From JALZVT01 sp964634815 (lineage in GTDB: Bacteria; Pseudomonadota; Gammaproteobacteria; Pseudomonadales; Azotimanducaceae), in the NCBI GenBank assembly GCA_964634815.1, contig CAZWMD010000058.1, forward strand, positions 1 through 26,194: a stretch of DNA of 26,194 bases, written 5' to 3'. The stretch's first letter is position 1, and the number at the start of each line of letters is the position of its first letter. A program made the position numbers and the translations under genes. The notes beneath the pieces were generated by a model, which was given only the letters and a program-made list of their open reading frames with translations, was not told the origin of the DNA and searched no databases. Below, one piece after another: positions 7,109-14,988 of the stretch.

Positions 7109-7612
7109 GTGACATCGGCACTCTATCGAACAATTACCAGCTTATGGATATTGAATTCCATTTATAGCCTCTCGGTTCTCCTACCCACGGGAGCTAATGC
7201 TACTAAGACCCTTTTGGGACTTGGAACACTTATGTATCTGGTGAACTTTATTGCGCCAGTCTACTTTGTATGGCGTAACTACGATGCATGGAAAAATCGG
7301 ACGCCATTTCTGCCAGAGAATATTGCAACCCTCGCACCACGCGCTTACCAGTTAGCTGTTGCGGCGTTTTGGATAGTTGCGATCGGGGCGGGGTTAGCCA
7401 TGGTGTCGACGCTACTGGTCATGGCGGGAAACAAGGCCGGGATGGGTGGGGCAATTATGGGCTTTTTCACTCTTGGTATCGGCTCGTCTGTGCTTTCTTA
7501 TCCTGTCATATTCATAGAACTGTGCTTCTGGTACCAGCGAGGTTTTGAGCTCGGAAATTCGAGCCCACTTGGCTCTTGCCCAACCTGTGAGCAAGTCTTT
7601 GATAAGTCGTGA
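7109..7612 (+). CDS. Four-helix membrane protein with C-terminal CPTC
   Basis: 167 residues with four predicted membrane helices: one near the N-terminus, one around 'YLVNFIAPVYFVW', then 'LAVAAFWIVAIGAGLAMVS' and 'IMGFFTLGIGSSVLSYPVIF'. A short soluble tail ends with 'GSCPTCEQVFDKS', a lone CxxC that could bind metal or form a disulfide. An ATG at 7091 is in frame, but GGGAGG sits between it and a GTG at 7109, so the GTG is preferred. I recognise no family. Downstream lies a hairpin at 7633-7662. Confidence 0.65.
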   Translation: MTSALYRTITSLWILNSIYSLSVLLPTGANATKTLLGLGTLMYLVNFIAPVYFVWRNYDAWKNRTPFLPENIATLAPRAYQLAVAAFWIVAIGAGLAMVSTLLVMAGNKAGMGGAIMGFFTLGIGSSVLSYPVIFIELCFWYQRGFELGNSSPLGSCPTCEQVFDKS

Positions 7613-7632
7613 AGGTCGACCACGGTCAACTG

Positions 7633-7662
7633 AGCCTGAATAGATAGAATTCTGTTCAGGCT
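7633..7662 (+). terminator. Hairpin after membrane-protein gene
   Basis: A perfect 8-base inverted repeat (AGCCTGAA / TTCAGGCT) around a 14-base loop, 20 bases after the upstream stop. It lacks a T-tract, so it may be an mRNA 3' stabiliser or a factor-dependent stop rather than an intrinsic terminator. Confidence 0.35.
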
Positions 7663-7734
7663 GCAGACTTAGGGGTAGTTAGACGAAAAATGATTATACT
7701 CTGAGTTGATTTCCGGATTTTGAGAGGGTGGTAA

Positions 7735-8169
7735 TTGACCGACTACCTTACCAGTCAATTGATCTTGCACGGCACCGTTTGCATGCTAGTTGGATTGCTT
7801 TGCGGGGTGCCGCTTGGACGCGCTATCAACAACGATCATGGTGACGCGGCGGTGCACGGATGGCGTGTGGCTCATCTTGGTCTTGCGCTGGGTGGACCGT
7901 TACTCTACTCAATAGCCGCGATACTTCCGCGTATTAGCGATCATGGCGGAATAAGCAGTGTCGCCACATGGAGCTTTGTTGCTTCTGTATATGGGTTTGT
8001 TATCGCATTGCCGCCTGGTGCGGCGATTAGAGAAAGAGGCCTTCGATCTGGAAGGGGACTTTCGCAGTTAGTCTATGTTGGAAATCTGATTGGTGCTGCA
8101 GGTTCTCTTGTCGGAACTCTTGCTTTGTTGGGTTTAGTTTTGGTTTCAATGCTTTCGGGCCAGCAATAG
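7735..8169 (+). CDS. Four-helix membrane protein resembling styrene-oxide isomerase
   Basis: 144 residues with four membrane helices. The N-terminus 'LILHGTVCMLVGLLCGVPLG' and the following 'HGWRVAHLGLALGGPLLYSI' parallel what I recall of styrene oxide isomerase (StyC): an HG near residue 12 and a GWxxAH motif whose His (residue 47 here) corresponds to the haem-b ligand. If correct, this is a haem-bound membrane isomerase or a relative. There is no styrene monooxygenase nearby, so the substrate is unknown. The TTG start is supported by GAGAGGGTGG just upstream. The LysE-type exporter gene follows 31 bases later on the same strand. Confidence 0.5.
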   Translation: MTDYLTSQLILHGTVCMLVGLLCGVPLGRAINNDHGDAAVHGWRVAHLGLALGGPLLYSIAAILPRISDHGGISSVATWSFVASVYGFVIALPPGAAIRERGLRSGRGLSQLVYVGNLIGAAGSLVGTLALLGLVLVSMLSGQQ

Positions 8170-8200
8170 CATACTGCCTACTCAACGGTAAGGACTGAAC

Positions 8201-8809
8201 GTGTTTGACGCAATAGCCTCACTTGTTCTTGCTACTGCCTTGCTCTTGGGTTCTCCTGGCCCGGTGCCGATCGCTCTTGGAGCGACGGGAGCGTCATATG
8301 GGCCTAGACAAGGAATTCCATTCCTATTTGGAATTCTGTTGGGTCTTGTGTTTGCTATTGTTTTTGGTTCGCTAGGTGTAGCCGCACTCTTTAGTGCCTT
8401 TCCGGCCAGTCGAAATATTGTTGGAATAGCTGGCGCTCTATATATTCTTTACATAGCCGCGAAGATTGCAATGGCGCCCATACCTGCCGATGCAAATGAA
8501 TCTGATGGACCTGCTCCAACCTTTCGAGACGGATTCATTCTGAATCTACTTAATCCCAAAGCGTATGCAGCTTTTGCTGCGCTCTTCTCTCAGTTTCTGT
8601 TGCCTCTCTCGAACGAAATTCTCAGCATAGGCATAACCGCACTGGTAGCGTTTTTAGTCGCCATTGTTGTTGATGGGATTTGGCTACTACTAGGCGGTCT
8701 TCTTACGCCCATATTTCTGTCACCAAAATTTGGTCGACCAATTAGAATACTATTTGGAGTATCTATGGTTTTGGCCGTCGTATTGGCAAGTTCCGTATAT
8801 ACCAGCTAG
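8201..8809 (+). CDS. LysE/RhtB-family exporter
   Basis: 202 residues, six predicted helices. The N-terminal 'LLLGSPGPVPIALGATGASYGPRQGIPF' is the family signature (the SPGP followed by the G-x-R-x-G loop), and 'FRDGFILNLLNPKAYAAF' is the typical mid-protein motif with N-P-K. LysE/RhtB proteins export amino acids or similar small metabolites with proton exchange. The GTG start is set by AAGGA seven bases upstream. It sits 31 bases after the styrene-oxide-isomerase-like gene and may share its transcript. Substrate cannot be inferred. Confidence 0.92.
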   Translation: MFDAIASLVLATALLLGSPGPVPIALGATGASYGPRQGIPFLFGILLGLVFAIVFGSLGVAALFSAFPASRNIVGIAGALYILYIAAKIAMAPIPADANESDGPAPTFRDGFILNLLNPKAYAAFAALFSQFLLPLSNEILSIGITALVAFLVAIVVDGIWLLLGGLLTPIFLSPKFGRPIRILFGVSMVLAVVLASSVYTS

Positions 8810-8847
8810 GAGTAGGGGCACACTTACTTACTCTCTGTTGTAAGTCA

Positions 8848-9666
8848 CTAGACTGACAATTTGTTGCCACGATGTTTACTCAGCCAGGCCGCTCCAAAAT
8901 CTACAAGGGCTGGCTGTGGTAGCAAGAGCGCATCTGCCTTACCAATTTTTCCTTCTCGTTGTAGCTTTGTCTCCAGCGCGAATGCTTCACCGAGCGCAAC
9001 AAAATCGTCGGAATCGATTCTTAACTCTTCACCTTCTACCCAGTGACGTTGCCCGTTTGCTGTGATTGGTGCGCCTTCTATATGGTAGGGCTTCGGAAAG
9101 TCAGCCCGGTATTCGCTTAGGTGCAGAGAAGTGTTGTTGCCATGCCCTACACCTATGAGCAGTACCTTGGCTTCAAGTTCATAGAGGCGCGCTAAAGGCG
9201 ATTGCTCACCAAAAATTCCTGGAAACCTGTGTCCAGCAGTCACGTACTTCGCAGCTTCTCCCCAAGCAGCAAAAGATCCATGTGGATGACCACTGCGCAA
9301 CACATTTGGGTAACATCTGAAGGTTTCAGCCAAAACTCCCATAGCCAAAGTTGTAGTTTTTTCAGGATCAAACGCGGGCAACTCCGCACGTATTGTTGGC
9401 CACCAGTCTTCAGGTGCAGGTGGATTCTGCCATTTTGAGGGCTCGGTGAGCTGCGTAGAGTGCGTTGGCATAACCAGGGTGCCAGCAGCGGTTAAACATG
9501 ATTGCAGTGCATCGATTAATGCCTGCACCCCTCCGTAGGGCCTTCCCACCTTTGAGAAAGCGCAGTGCACCAGTAAACAATCGCCTTTATTTACACCCAA
9601 AGTGATAAGGTTTTGCAGCAAGCTGTTGGTGGTGATGAGCTGTGTGGGGAACGCCTTTTTAGTCAT
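8848..9666 (-). CDS. Aminoglycoside 3-N-acetyltransferase (AAC(3)) family protein
   Basis: 272 residues across the whole Antibiotic_NAT fold. Landmarks: 'LVHCAFSKVG' and 'GTLVMPTHS' in the N-terminal half, 'FDPEKTTTLAMGVLAETFR', then 'RSGHPHGSFAAWG' with the conserved His and Ser near the catalytic site, and 'GVGHGNNTSLHLSE' for the acetyl-CoA/active-site loop. Many chromosomal members (YokD-like) do not confer resistance, so antibiotic acetylation is possible but not shown. The ATG lies six bases after the stop of the DUF6498 gene, without its own strong ribosome site, suggesting co-transcription and coupling. It is convergent with the exporter gene. Confidence 0.88.
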   Translation of the reverse strand: MTKKAFPTQLITTNSLLQNLITLGVNKGDCLLVHCAFSKVGRPYGGVQALIDALQSCLTAAGTLVMPTHSTQLTEPSKWQNPPAPEDWWPTIRAELPAFDPEKTTTLAMGVLAETFRCYPNVLRSGHPHGSFAAWGEAAKYVTAGHRFPGIFGEQSPLARLYELEAKVLLIGVGHGNNTSLHLSEYRADFPKPYHIEGAPITANGQRHWVEGEELRIDSDDFVALGEAFALETKLQREGKIGKADALLLPQPALVDFGAAWLSKHRGNKLSV

Positions 9667-9672
9667 AGGGTT

Positions 9673-10344
9673 TCAACTATATCTGGCTTTGTCTTGAACG
9701 AAGAAGAACAAATCTACAGGTATCTTGATGGCTGTCAGCGCTAAAAGAATGATCCAGTATTCGCCGTAGACATGCATTACTGTCGCAATGGATATTGCTA
9801 TAAAAAGCACAAGACTTCTGATGTATATGTGAGGAATTATCTGGAGAGATTTGGGCTGCCGGAATTGCTTGTTTGCAAACCAGTAGGTAATAAGCATAAA
9901 GAGATGGCTTAGGAAAAGACCTAGTGCCGCCCAGTACAGACTGTCTGTCACGATGGTTTTGAAGACGTCTATCGTAATTTCCAGGTAGTTACAGGTGCGA
10001 GCATCGCAATAAAGTAGATGTATCAGGTAACTCCAAATGTAGAGAGTTGAGATGCCAAAGATTAGGGAAAATAGTGCGGTCTCCAGAAGGCGATCCCTTG
10101 CCCGGCTGTAAATCCAGCGAAGCCAATCGCGCGAGTCTTTTGGCCACAGTGTGGCCTGATCTACTCTGGTCCAAATCTTGACCACGTGAATCGCCCCGGC
10201 AATAACTATTTCAAAGCAATAAAGGAATAGCATGCTTGTTGCCGTCCAAGTTCCGCTGTACACGCCATATAAAGGAATTAGGTTGGTGAGAACGATCAAC
10301 AGCACAAGCCCTGGAGAAACCATTCGATTGACAGGAAGCTGCAT
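9673..10344 (-). CDS. DUF6498 membrane protein
   Basis: 223 residues with about six membrane helices. The start 'VLLIVLTNLIPLYGVYSGTW' followed by 'MLFLYCFEIVIAGAIHVVKI' is the pattern of DUF6498-containing proteins (NLIPLYGV, then a Y-[WC]-x-E-x-x-I-x-G block). The family is uncharacterised. AAGG eleven bases before the ATG serves as ribosome binding site. The AAC(3)-like gene begins six bases after its stop, so the two are likely expressed together, although no known functional link exists. Confidence 0.75.
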   Translation of the reverse strand: MQLPVNRMVSPGLVLLIVLTNLIPLYGVYSGTWTATSMLFLYCFEIVIAGAIHVVKIWTRVDQATLWPKDSRDWLRWIYSRARDRLLETALFSLIFGISTLYIWSYLIHLLYCDARTCNYLEITIDVFKTIVTDSLYWAALGLFLSHLFMLITYWFANKQFRQPKSLQIIPHIYIRSLVLFIAISIATVMHVYGEYWIILLALTAIKIPVDLFFFVQDKARYS

Positions 10345-10447
10345 GGTTATGCCTTAGCTATATTTAATACGTTTACTTCTGAATACAGGCTCTTTTGGCT
10401 GTAGTGGGGTGAGGCGTAAGTTTATTACCCGTGCTATCCGAGGGTAT

Positions 10448-10753
10448 TTAGGAGGCTTTGAATAACGGCCTTAGCGGTTCACAAACTTCTTTTTGCTTTT
10501 CATCTGGTGCGAAGAGTATGAATTCGCTCTTCTGGGCGCATTCAAGATCAGTGTGAGCACCTTCCTCTGTGCATTGCTCAATCAGATACAGGTAAGTAGA
10601 AATGGGGTGCCTAAGACACTTTTGGTAGGTCTGGTTGAGTTCGGTGTGTTTATCAGGGCTCACCAGAATAGCCGGTTCATCGCTTGCAACACCTGGAAGA
10701 ACGCCCAGGGTGAACGAAACACATAGTATTGTGTTTAGTATTCCTTTACTCAT
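10448..10753 (-). CDS. Small secreted cysteine-containing protein
   Basis: 101 residues with a Sec signal peptide (hydrophobic 'ILNTILCVSFTLGVLPGVAS', cleavage after about residue 24). The mature part of about 77 residues has four cysteines, probably two disulfides, and the helix-like 'ELNQTYQKCLRHPISTYLYL'. No family recognised. GAGG five bases before the ATG supports the start. A perfect hairpin (10789-10807) lies in its upstream spacer. Confidence 0.7.
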   Translation of the reverse strand: MSKGILNTILCVSFTLGVLPGVASDEPAILVSPDKHTELNQTYQKCLRHPISTYLYLIEQCTEEGAHTDLECAQKSEFILFAPDEKQKEVCEPLRPLFKAS

Positions 10754-10788
10754 AGCGACCTCAATTACCTTTGAGTGGGTGGTATTCA

Positions 10789-10807
10789 GGCGCTACCTGT
10801 TAGCGCC
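10789..10807 (-). terminator. Hairpin between two leftward genes
   Basis: A perfect 7-base stem (GGCGCTA / TAGCGCC) with a 5-base loop, about 40 bases after the stop of the 10847 gene and 36 bases before the next start. No T-tract follows on the minus strand. It may end the upstream transcript or structure the leader of the downstream one. Confidence 0.4.
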
Positions 10808-10846
10808 CGAGACTATCCTGCGTTGTTAGAAGATCTTACTCCGGTT

Positions 10847-11227
10847 TTAGATAAATGCTTCCTCAGGAGGCTCTTCTGAGATGTACCCGGCAGCGTGCCG
10901 ACCATATTTGGTGATCACGTACATCAGTAAGAAGTGCATAGCGCCGAGCACTAACATGGCCAATCCTACTTTGGTGCTGACATATTCTATCGCGCCAGGA
11001 ACATCAAAGGGGCGGACGCCGTAGCGTAACGCAAGCAACACAAAACCGATATTGATCAGATAAAACCCGACCACTAACATATGGTTAATACTCTGGGCGA
11101 GTTCAGGTCGAGCGCCAAAGGCTTCGACCAGGAATACGTAGCCGTTGGTACTTAAAGTACGAGCTACCCAGATGGTCATCGCGATGGTGATCACAATATA
11201 GGCCATGAAACTGAATTCAACGATCAT
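10847..11227 (-). CDS. Three-helix membrane protein, hypothetical
   Basis: 126 residues with helices at about 3-25, 48-69 and 84-106, and the loop 'RYGVRPFDVPGAIEYVSTK'. The arrangement 'SINHMLVVGFYLINIGFVLL' followed by 'KVGLAMLVLGAMHFLLMYV' is shared, as I recall, by uncharacterised proteobacterial membrane proteins. The acidic C-terminal tail is probably cytoplasmic. AGGAGATAG just before the ATG is a good ribosome site, and a TATAAT box lies 63 bases upstream. Function unknown. Confidence 0.75.
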   Translation of the reverse strand: MIVEFSFMAYIVITIAMTIWVARTLSTNGYVFLVEAFGARPELAQSINHMLVVGFYLINIGFVLLALRYGVRPFDVPGAIEYVSTKVGLAMLVLGAMHFLLMYVITKYGRHAAGYISEEPPEEAFI

Positions 11228-11290
11228 TTCTATCTCCTGTTGATGAGTTCCCAGCTACATTAGGCGGCGCGAATTGGCGATGCTTCGTGC

Positions 11291-11296
11291 ATTATA
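11291..11296 (-). promoter_or_regulatory. Probable -10 box for the 11227 gene
   Basis: Reading leftward the sequence is a consensus TATAAT, about 63 bases before the ATG, in an AT-rich stretch. The region 16-18 bases upstream has only a weak -35 match, so the promoter is a suggestion. Confidence 0.4.
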
Positions 11297-11405
11297 GAAA
11301 TGGATCAAAAATGGAATAAAATTAATATAAACAGTAGGTTAGAGGTTTCCAGATTTATCAATTGAGAGTCTGATGTAGTATTTTCAGGGTAGGGAGTGAC
11401 GATCT

Positions 11406-12041
11406 TTGACTGTTGAGTTGCAGATTATTGAATATAGGGATTGTATTCGCTGTTATCAGCCGATCGATAAACGTGCTGAGCTTTGCTCGTTTTGCCACTC
11501 GACGCAGATTATCCAATCAAAATGGAGGAGTCGTATCTTCACTGTTCTGGGTGTTCTGGCGATTCTCTCTTTACCCATTGTCTGGTTTATCCTCAGCGAT
11601 TTGAAAAGCTCCAATTTGGCCCTTGAACGTGCAGTTGATGATCAAGAAATACAGTTAGCCACTACGCTGAAAGAGATCGAAGCAAATAGTCTGACTCATC
11701 AACAAGCACTGGGTGTTGCAAAGACTGAACTCGCTTTGCTCATACAACGAGCAATCAGCTATTCGAATAATGCTTCTACCTTTTGCATTGGTGTTCCTGT
11801 CCTGGAGGTCTGTGAACTAATCCTAAACCATAGCGACAAGGACTCTATTGCTGTTTCGACGCTGCTTGGGAGATTTCAGTCGCTTGGTGAGCAGGCCATG
11901 TTCTGTGACCTTATGCGCCCAATGTTGCGAAGACTTGCGCGTAACTCTACTACTGAACTTGGTAGAACCCTTCACAAACGCTACTTTCTCAGCTCAGAAG
12001 TGTGCTGGTATGAACGGGGAGTCGAGCTTAGTGACTCGTAG
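11406..12041 (+). CDS. Zinc-ribbon, single-pass membrane protein with coiled coil
   Basis: 211 residues in three parts. Residues 13-30 form a compact zinc ribbon with two CxxC knuckles (Cys13/16 and Cys27/30). One membrane helix follows at about 45-64 ('FTVLGVLAILSLPIVWFIL'). The rest is a charged helical region (about 70-115) likely to coil, and a C-terminal domain containing four cysteines. The start is a TTG with GGGAG nine bases upstream. Zinc-ribbon/membrane-helix proteins of this layout are usually uncharacterised, and no partner gene suggests a role. It is convergent with the GNAT gene, 35 bases apart. Confidence 0.7.
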   Translation: MTVELQIIEYRDCIRCYQPIDKRAELCSFCHSTQIIQSKWRSRIFTVLGVLAILSLPIVWFILSDLKSSNLALERAVDDQEIQLATTLKEIEANSLTHQQALGVAKTELALLIQRAISYSNNASTFCIGVPVLEVCELILNHSDKDSIAVSTLLGRFQSLGEQAMFCDLMRPMLRRLARNSTTELGRTLHKRYFLSSEVCWYERGVELSDS

Positions 12042-12076
12042 AAATCGGCACGCGTGAGGCCAGTAACCTAAGTGCC

Positions 12077-12538
12077 TTAGCGAATTGAATATTCAAGTGG
12101 AATGATAAAGTCAGGCAGCTTTTGTTCAACGTCAATCCTGGAGAACCCCAATGATTCGTAGAAGGTGACGGCGTTAAGTGAAGAATTAACACGAATCGAA
12201 GGTTTTTTATTCTCTTTTTCGCAGATAGCAAAGGCATCACTGCATAGTTGTCTGCCAATACCTAACCCCTGATGATCTGGGTCGACAAAGAGATCGGACA
12301 GATTCCAATAGTCTTTAACTATGATAAAGCCAACGGGGACTTCAGAAAGGGCAGCAGCAAGGAACACTCCGTCAATCTGATCGATGATAACCGATGCTAT
12401 GTTGCGTGAGATTCCTTTGAGTAGGTTTTGTTTTTCTTCTTCGGGCGCAACTACCGAAAGAGTGACCGCGTTTCTGGCGATTTGCTGCAGTACGTTTTGG
12501 TCCGATAGTTCGATATTCCGAATGCAAGGTGCTGTCAT
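12077..12538 (-). CDS. GNAT N-acetyltransferase
   Basis: 153 residues. The acetyl-CoA motif is 'SDLFVDPDHQGLGIGRQL' (Q-G-L-G-I-G) and the C-terminal helix/strand is 'NAVTFYESLGFSRID', typical of Acetyltransf_1 proteins. Strand 'VPVGFIIVKDYWNLSDL' precedes the motif as expected. Substrate cannot be predicted. It starts four bases after the stop of the BNR-propeller gene with no independent ribosome site, so the pair is probably co-transcribed and coupled. Confidence 0.88.
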   Translation of the reverse strand: MTAPCIRNIELSDQNVLQQIARNAVTLSVVAPEEEKQNLLKGISRNIASVIIDQIDGVFLAAALSEVPVGFIIVKDYWNLSDLFVDPDHQGLGIGRQLCSDAFAICEKENKKPSIRVNSSLNAVTFYESLGFSRIDVEQKLPDFIIPLEYSIR

Positions 12539-12542
12539 TAGA

Positions 12543-13493
12543 TTAGTCGATGATTAGCACACTACTAACCCTGGGCACGGTTTCTTCTAGTTCAACCCAT
12601 TTTTGGCCTGAGTTCGACGAAACGTAAACGCTGCCCATTGCTGAAACTACTGCCATCTGGTTGTGCTTTGCTGCAATGCATGATGTATCTGCGATGCCAT
12701 TGAGCCAGTTCGGCAGTCCTCCTGTCACTTTTTCCAGGGTCTCCACGCCAGGGTTGGTCGATCGTTTATAGAGGGCTCCCTCTGGAGAGAAGTGGCTTTC
12801 GGAAGCAGCAACAAAAAGTGTTTGGCCGGATATGGCTACCGCGGAGCAGTATGCGGAGTGCAGTCCTTGAGTATGCACAGACCAGGTATCGCCGCCATCG
12901 TGGCTCATACAAAGGCCCTCTGCAGTTGCCGCAACGACCAAACTGGAATTGGTGCTATCCACAAGCACTTCGTGAGCATCGAGGTTCACATCGATAGTTG
13001 GTACCCACGTGACGCCGCCATCAGTTGATCGTGGTATGCCTCCGACGTGAATGTTGGCAAAAAGCAAGTCATGAGATGCCCCGTGCAGAGATCTAACTCC
13101 CAGTGGTGGTCCAACTTCTTTTCCGTTAACTATCGCGGTGCCAGCGAACCACTGGTCTCTACCTTCAATCGACTTAAAAGTGTCTATTTGTTTAAGCGTT
13201 CGATCTTGCTTAAGAATGAACACACAAGCATTGTCAGTACCGACAAATATATCTTCACCATTGGTGAAAGTGGTTGATATAGTTTGATCATGGTGCGCCA
13301 GTAAATTCCAGCAGCCATCTGCTTCTCTTCGGTACAGCGAGTTGCCATCTACCGAAGCGAGTGTACCGCCTTGAAAATCGCTAGAAAGTCCTTGAACAGG
13401 CTGGTTGGGTAGCTCGTGTTTTATTCCACTATCGTCTAGTACAAAAACACCGTTATCCCAGGTAGAAGCCAGTATTTTTAGGAGTTCAGGCAT
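12543..13493 (-). CDS. BNR/sialidase-like beta-propeller protein
   Basis: 316 residues made of propeller blades. Three Asp-box/BNR repeats are plain: 'RSTDGGVTW', 'MSHDGGDTW' and 'VSSNSGQKW', each after a beta strand. The repeat set resembles the glycosidase-like propellers annotated as exo-alpha-sialidase, WD40/YVTN or photosystem-stability-factor-like. Catalytic sialidase residues (Arg triad, Tyr/Glu) are not recognisable, and there is no signal peptide, so a cytoplasmic binding or scaffold role is as likely as enzymatic function. Its start is only 27 bases from the divergent VOC gene, and the GNAT gene follows directly. Confidence 0.82.
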   Translation of the reverse strand: MPELLKILASTWDNGVFVLDDSGIKHELPNQPVQGLSSDFQGGTLASVDGNSLYRREADGCWNLLAHHDQTISTTFTNGEDIFVGTDNACVFILKQDRTLKQIDTFKSIEGRDQWFAGTAIVNGKEVGPPLGVRSLHGASHDLLFANIHVGGIPRSTDGGVTWVPTIDVNLDAHEVLVDSTNSSLVVAATAEGLCMSHDGGDTWSVHTQGLHSAYCSAVAISGQTLFVAASESHFSPEGALYKRSTNPGVETLEKVTGGLPNWLNGIADTSCIAAKHNQMAVVSAMGSVYVSSNSGQKWVELEETVPRVSSVLIID

Positions 13494-13520
13494 ACAAAAA
13501 GATTAGCATACAAAGTCGTT

Positions 13521-13874
13521 ATGAAACTAAGCACTATTCGTATTCCTTCAATGAATTTGAAGATAGCATCAGAATTTTACGAACACTCGTTGGGATTGTC
13601 TAAATCGTTTGGCAGCCCTGATGAAGGGTTTGTAGGTTTTGAGTTAGAAAACGCATTGCTCTTGTTGGAACCGGAAGAGCCTGGAGAATTTGAGTGTGGA
13701 CGATATATGGGATTTAGTGTCTCTGTAGCCGATATCGAAATTTTCTTTGAAAACTGCCTGAAGCGGGGTGTGATATTTTCCGGAGTGCCTGAAGTTCAGA
13801 AGTGGGGAGGGAAAATGGCTCACCTTCAGGATTGTGATGGGAACACTTTTTCGATTGTTCAGCATCAGGTGTGA
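13521..13874 (+). CDS. VOC (glyoxalase/bleomycin-resistance) family protein
   Basis: 117 residues, one vicinal-oxygen-chelate unit of two beta-alpha-beta-beta-beta modules. It shows 'IRIPSMNLKIASEFYEHSLGL' at the start, 'VGFELENALLLL' in module 1, and 'VADIEIFFENCLKRGVIF' with the terminal 'AHLQDCDGNTFSIVQ' in module 2. The D-x-x-G-N-x-[FI] ending is standard. Such small proteins act as dimeric metal-dependent lyases, isomerases or drug-binding proteins. It is divergent from the BNR-propeller gene with 27 bases between start codons, leaving no room for separate promoters outside coding sequence. Confidence 0.87.
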   Translation: MKLSTIRIPSMNLKIASEFYEHSLGLSKSFGSPDEGFVGFELENALLLLEPEEPGEFECGRYMGFSVSVADIEIFFENCLKRGVIFSGVPEVQKWGGKMAHLQDCDGNTFSIVQHQV

Positions 13875-13889
13875 TCAGTTGTGCTGAAG

Positions 13890-14969
13890 TTACTCCCGCG
13901 CTATGCAGTCCAATAATTGATCTGGGAGTTCACCAAATCGATTGGATCCAAGCATTGAAAGATTGGCTGCCAGAGCCACAACAGTCTGCTCTTCGGGATA
14001 GATTCGCAGCAGTGTTGAGCCACCTAATGCCCCTCCCGGATGCTCAACCCATCGATCTGATGTAAACCAACCAACACCGTAATCTGTATTGGTTCCATTT
14101 GTGGATTGCTGGGTAGTCCAAAGCAAAGCTCTCGAATCGGGTGTCAATACTGCGTCGTCGAAGTGCTTCATACCAAAGTGGGCGAGGTCAGCGACTGACG
14201 CAAGAAACCCCCCGCCTGCGTATTTGTAGCTGCTATTTATTTCTGGGCCTATTGTCAGCTTGCCAGCATCATCCAGATAGTAGAACTCTGTGCGCTTGGG
14301 AACGATGATGCTCTTTAGATCTGCAGAGGTATGTTGCATATCCAGGGGAGTAAATAGTTCTTGGGACATGAGCGACAGATAGGTTTTATCCATAGCTGCT
14401 TCAAGTACAGCAGCGATCAGCGTGAATCCATAGGTAGAGTACTCGTAATTGTCACCGGGCGAAGCGACTAGTGGATCGTTGATGAATATCTCTAGAGCTT
14501 CTCTTGTCGTCTGATATTCAACGTTGCTACCCAGTTCGGCCATACTATTGTAGTGCCTGACACCGCCTAAATGACCGGCCAGTTGCCTCAGGGTAATGTC
14601 TTTATAGGCTTCCGGCAGGTTTGGGAGAAACTCTATTATCTTTCTGTCTATGTCCAACCGGTTTTCCTGAGCGAGCTTTGCTAGTACAAACGCAGTCAGT
14701 GTTTTGGAGGTGCTACCAATTCTGAACATGGTCTCGCTCGGGCGAACGGGCGCTAATGTCGCGACATCAGCGACGCCATAGCCATGCGACCATTCCAGTC
14801 GCCCCCGTACGCCAACGACTACCGCCATTCCGGGAATACCCTTCGACTCTGCAAAGTCTGCTACCAGAACAGATGGTGAGACGTCACAAGTACGTCCGTT
14901 GATATTCTCGACCGCTGAACAGGCGGCAAAAATCAGAACCACTAGACATGCTATGAAAGATCTGATCAT
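13890..14969 (-). CDS. LACTB-like serine hydrolase (class C beta-lactamase fold), lipoprotein
   Basis: 359 residues from ATG 14969. The first 17 residues end in a lipobox ('LIFAAC'), so the protein is probably an outer- or inner-membrane lipoprotein. Catalytic motifs: S-T-S-K (Ser86, Lys89), Y-S-T (Tyr177) in place of Y-x-N, and 'EHPGGALGGST' in place of K-T-G. The stretch 'LRQLAGHLGGVRHYNS' matches the LACTB-type H-T-S-G-I-R-H-Y. These features indicate an LACTB-like peptidase/esterase rather than a resistance beta-lactamase. The frame is open to 15020, overlapping the ATPase gene, but the shorter start gives a normal lipoprotein signal. It begins 19 bases after the AAA ATPase gene. Confidence 0.88.
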   Translation of the reverse strand: MIRSFIACLVVLIFAACSAVENINGRTCDVSPSVLVADFAESKGIPGMAVVVGVRGRLEWSHGYGVADVATLAPVRPSETMFRIGSTSKTLTAFVLAKLAQENRLDIDRKIIEFLPNLPEAYKDITLRQLAGHLGGVRHYNSMAELGSNVEYQTTREALEIFINDPLVASPGDNYEYSTYGFTLIAAVLEAAMDKTYLSLMSQELFTPLDMQHTSADLKSIIVPKRTEFYYLDDAGKLTIGPEINSSYKYAGGGFLASVADLAHFGMKHFDDAVLTPDSRALLWTTQQSTNGTNTDYGVGWFTSDRWVEHPGGALGGSTLLRIYPEEQTVVALAANLSMLGSNRFGELPDQLLDCIARE

Positions 14970-14988
14970 TGAGAATGGATGCTCTCGT

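Noticed and set aside
7627..7683. Integron attC-like site: hairpin followed by GTTAGAC
   Set aside because: The left partner (GGTCAAC) does not match RYYYAAC, and the spacing right of the hairpin is 15 bases against 2 on the left, unlike attC. No other spacer gave a better match, and gene orientations are mixed.
13871..14065. Small rightward ORF after the VOC gene
   Set aside because: It lies entirely antisense to the end of the serine-hydrolase gene and has no ribosome site.
14552..14564. Second copy of AGTGCCTGACACC, as a REP-family repeat
   Set aside because: It lies in the conserved G-G-V-R-H-Y coding stretch of the serine hydrolase, so the match to the 4818 motif is explained by coding.
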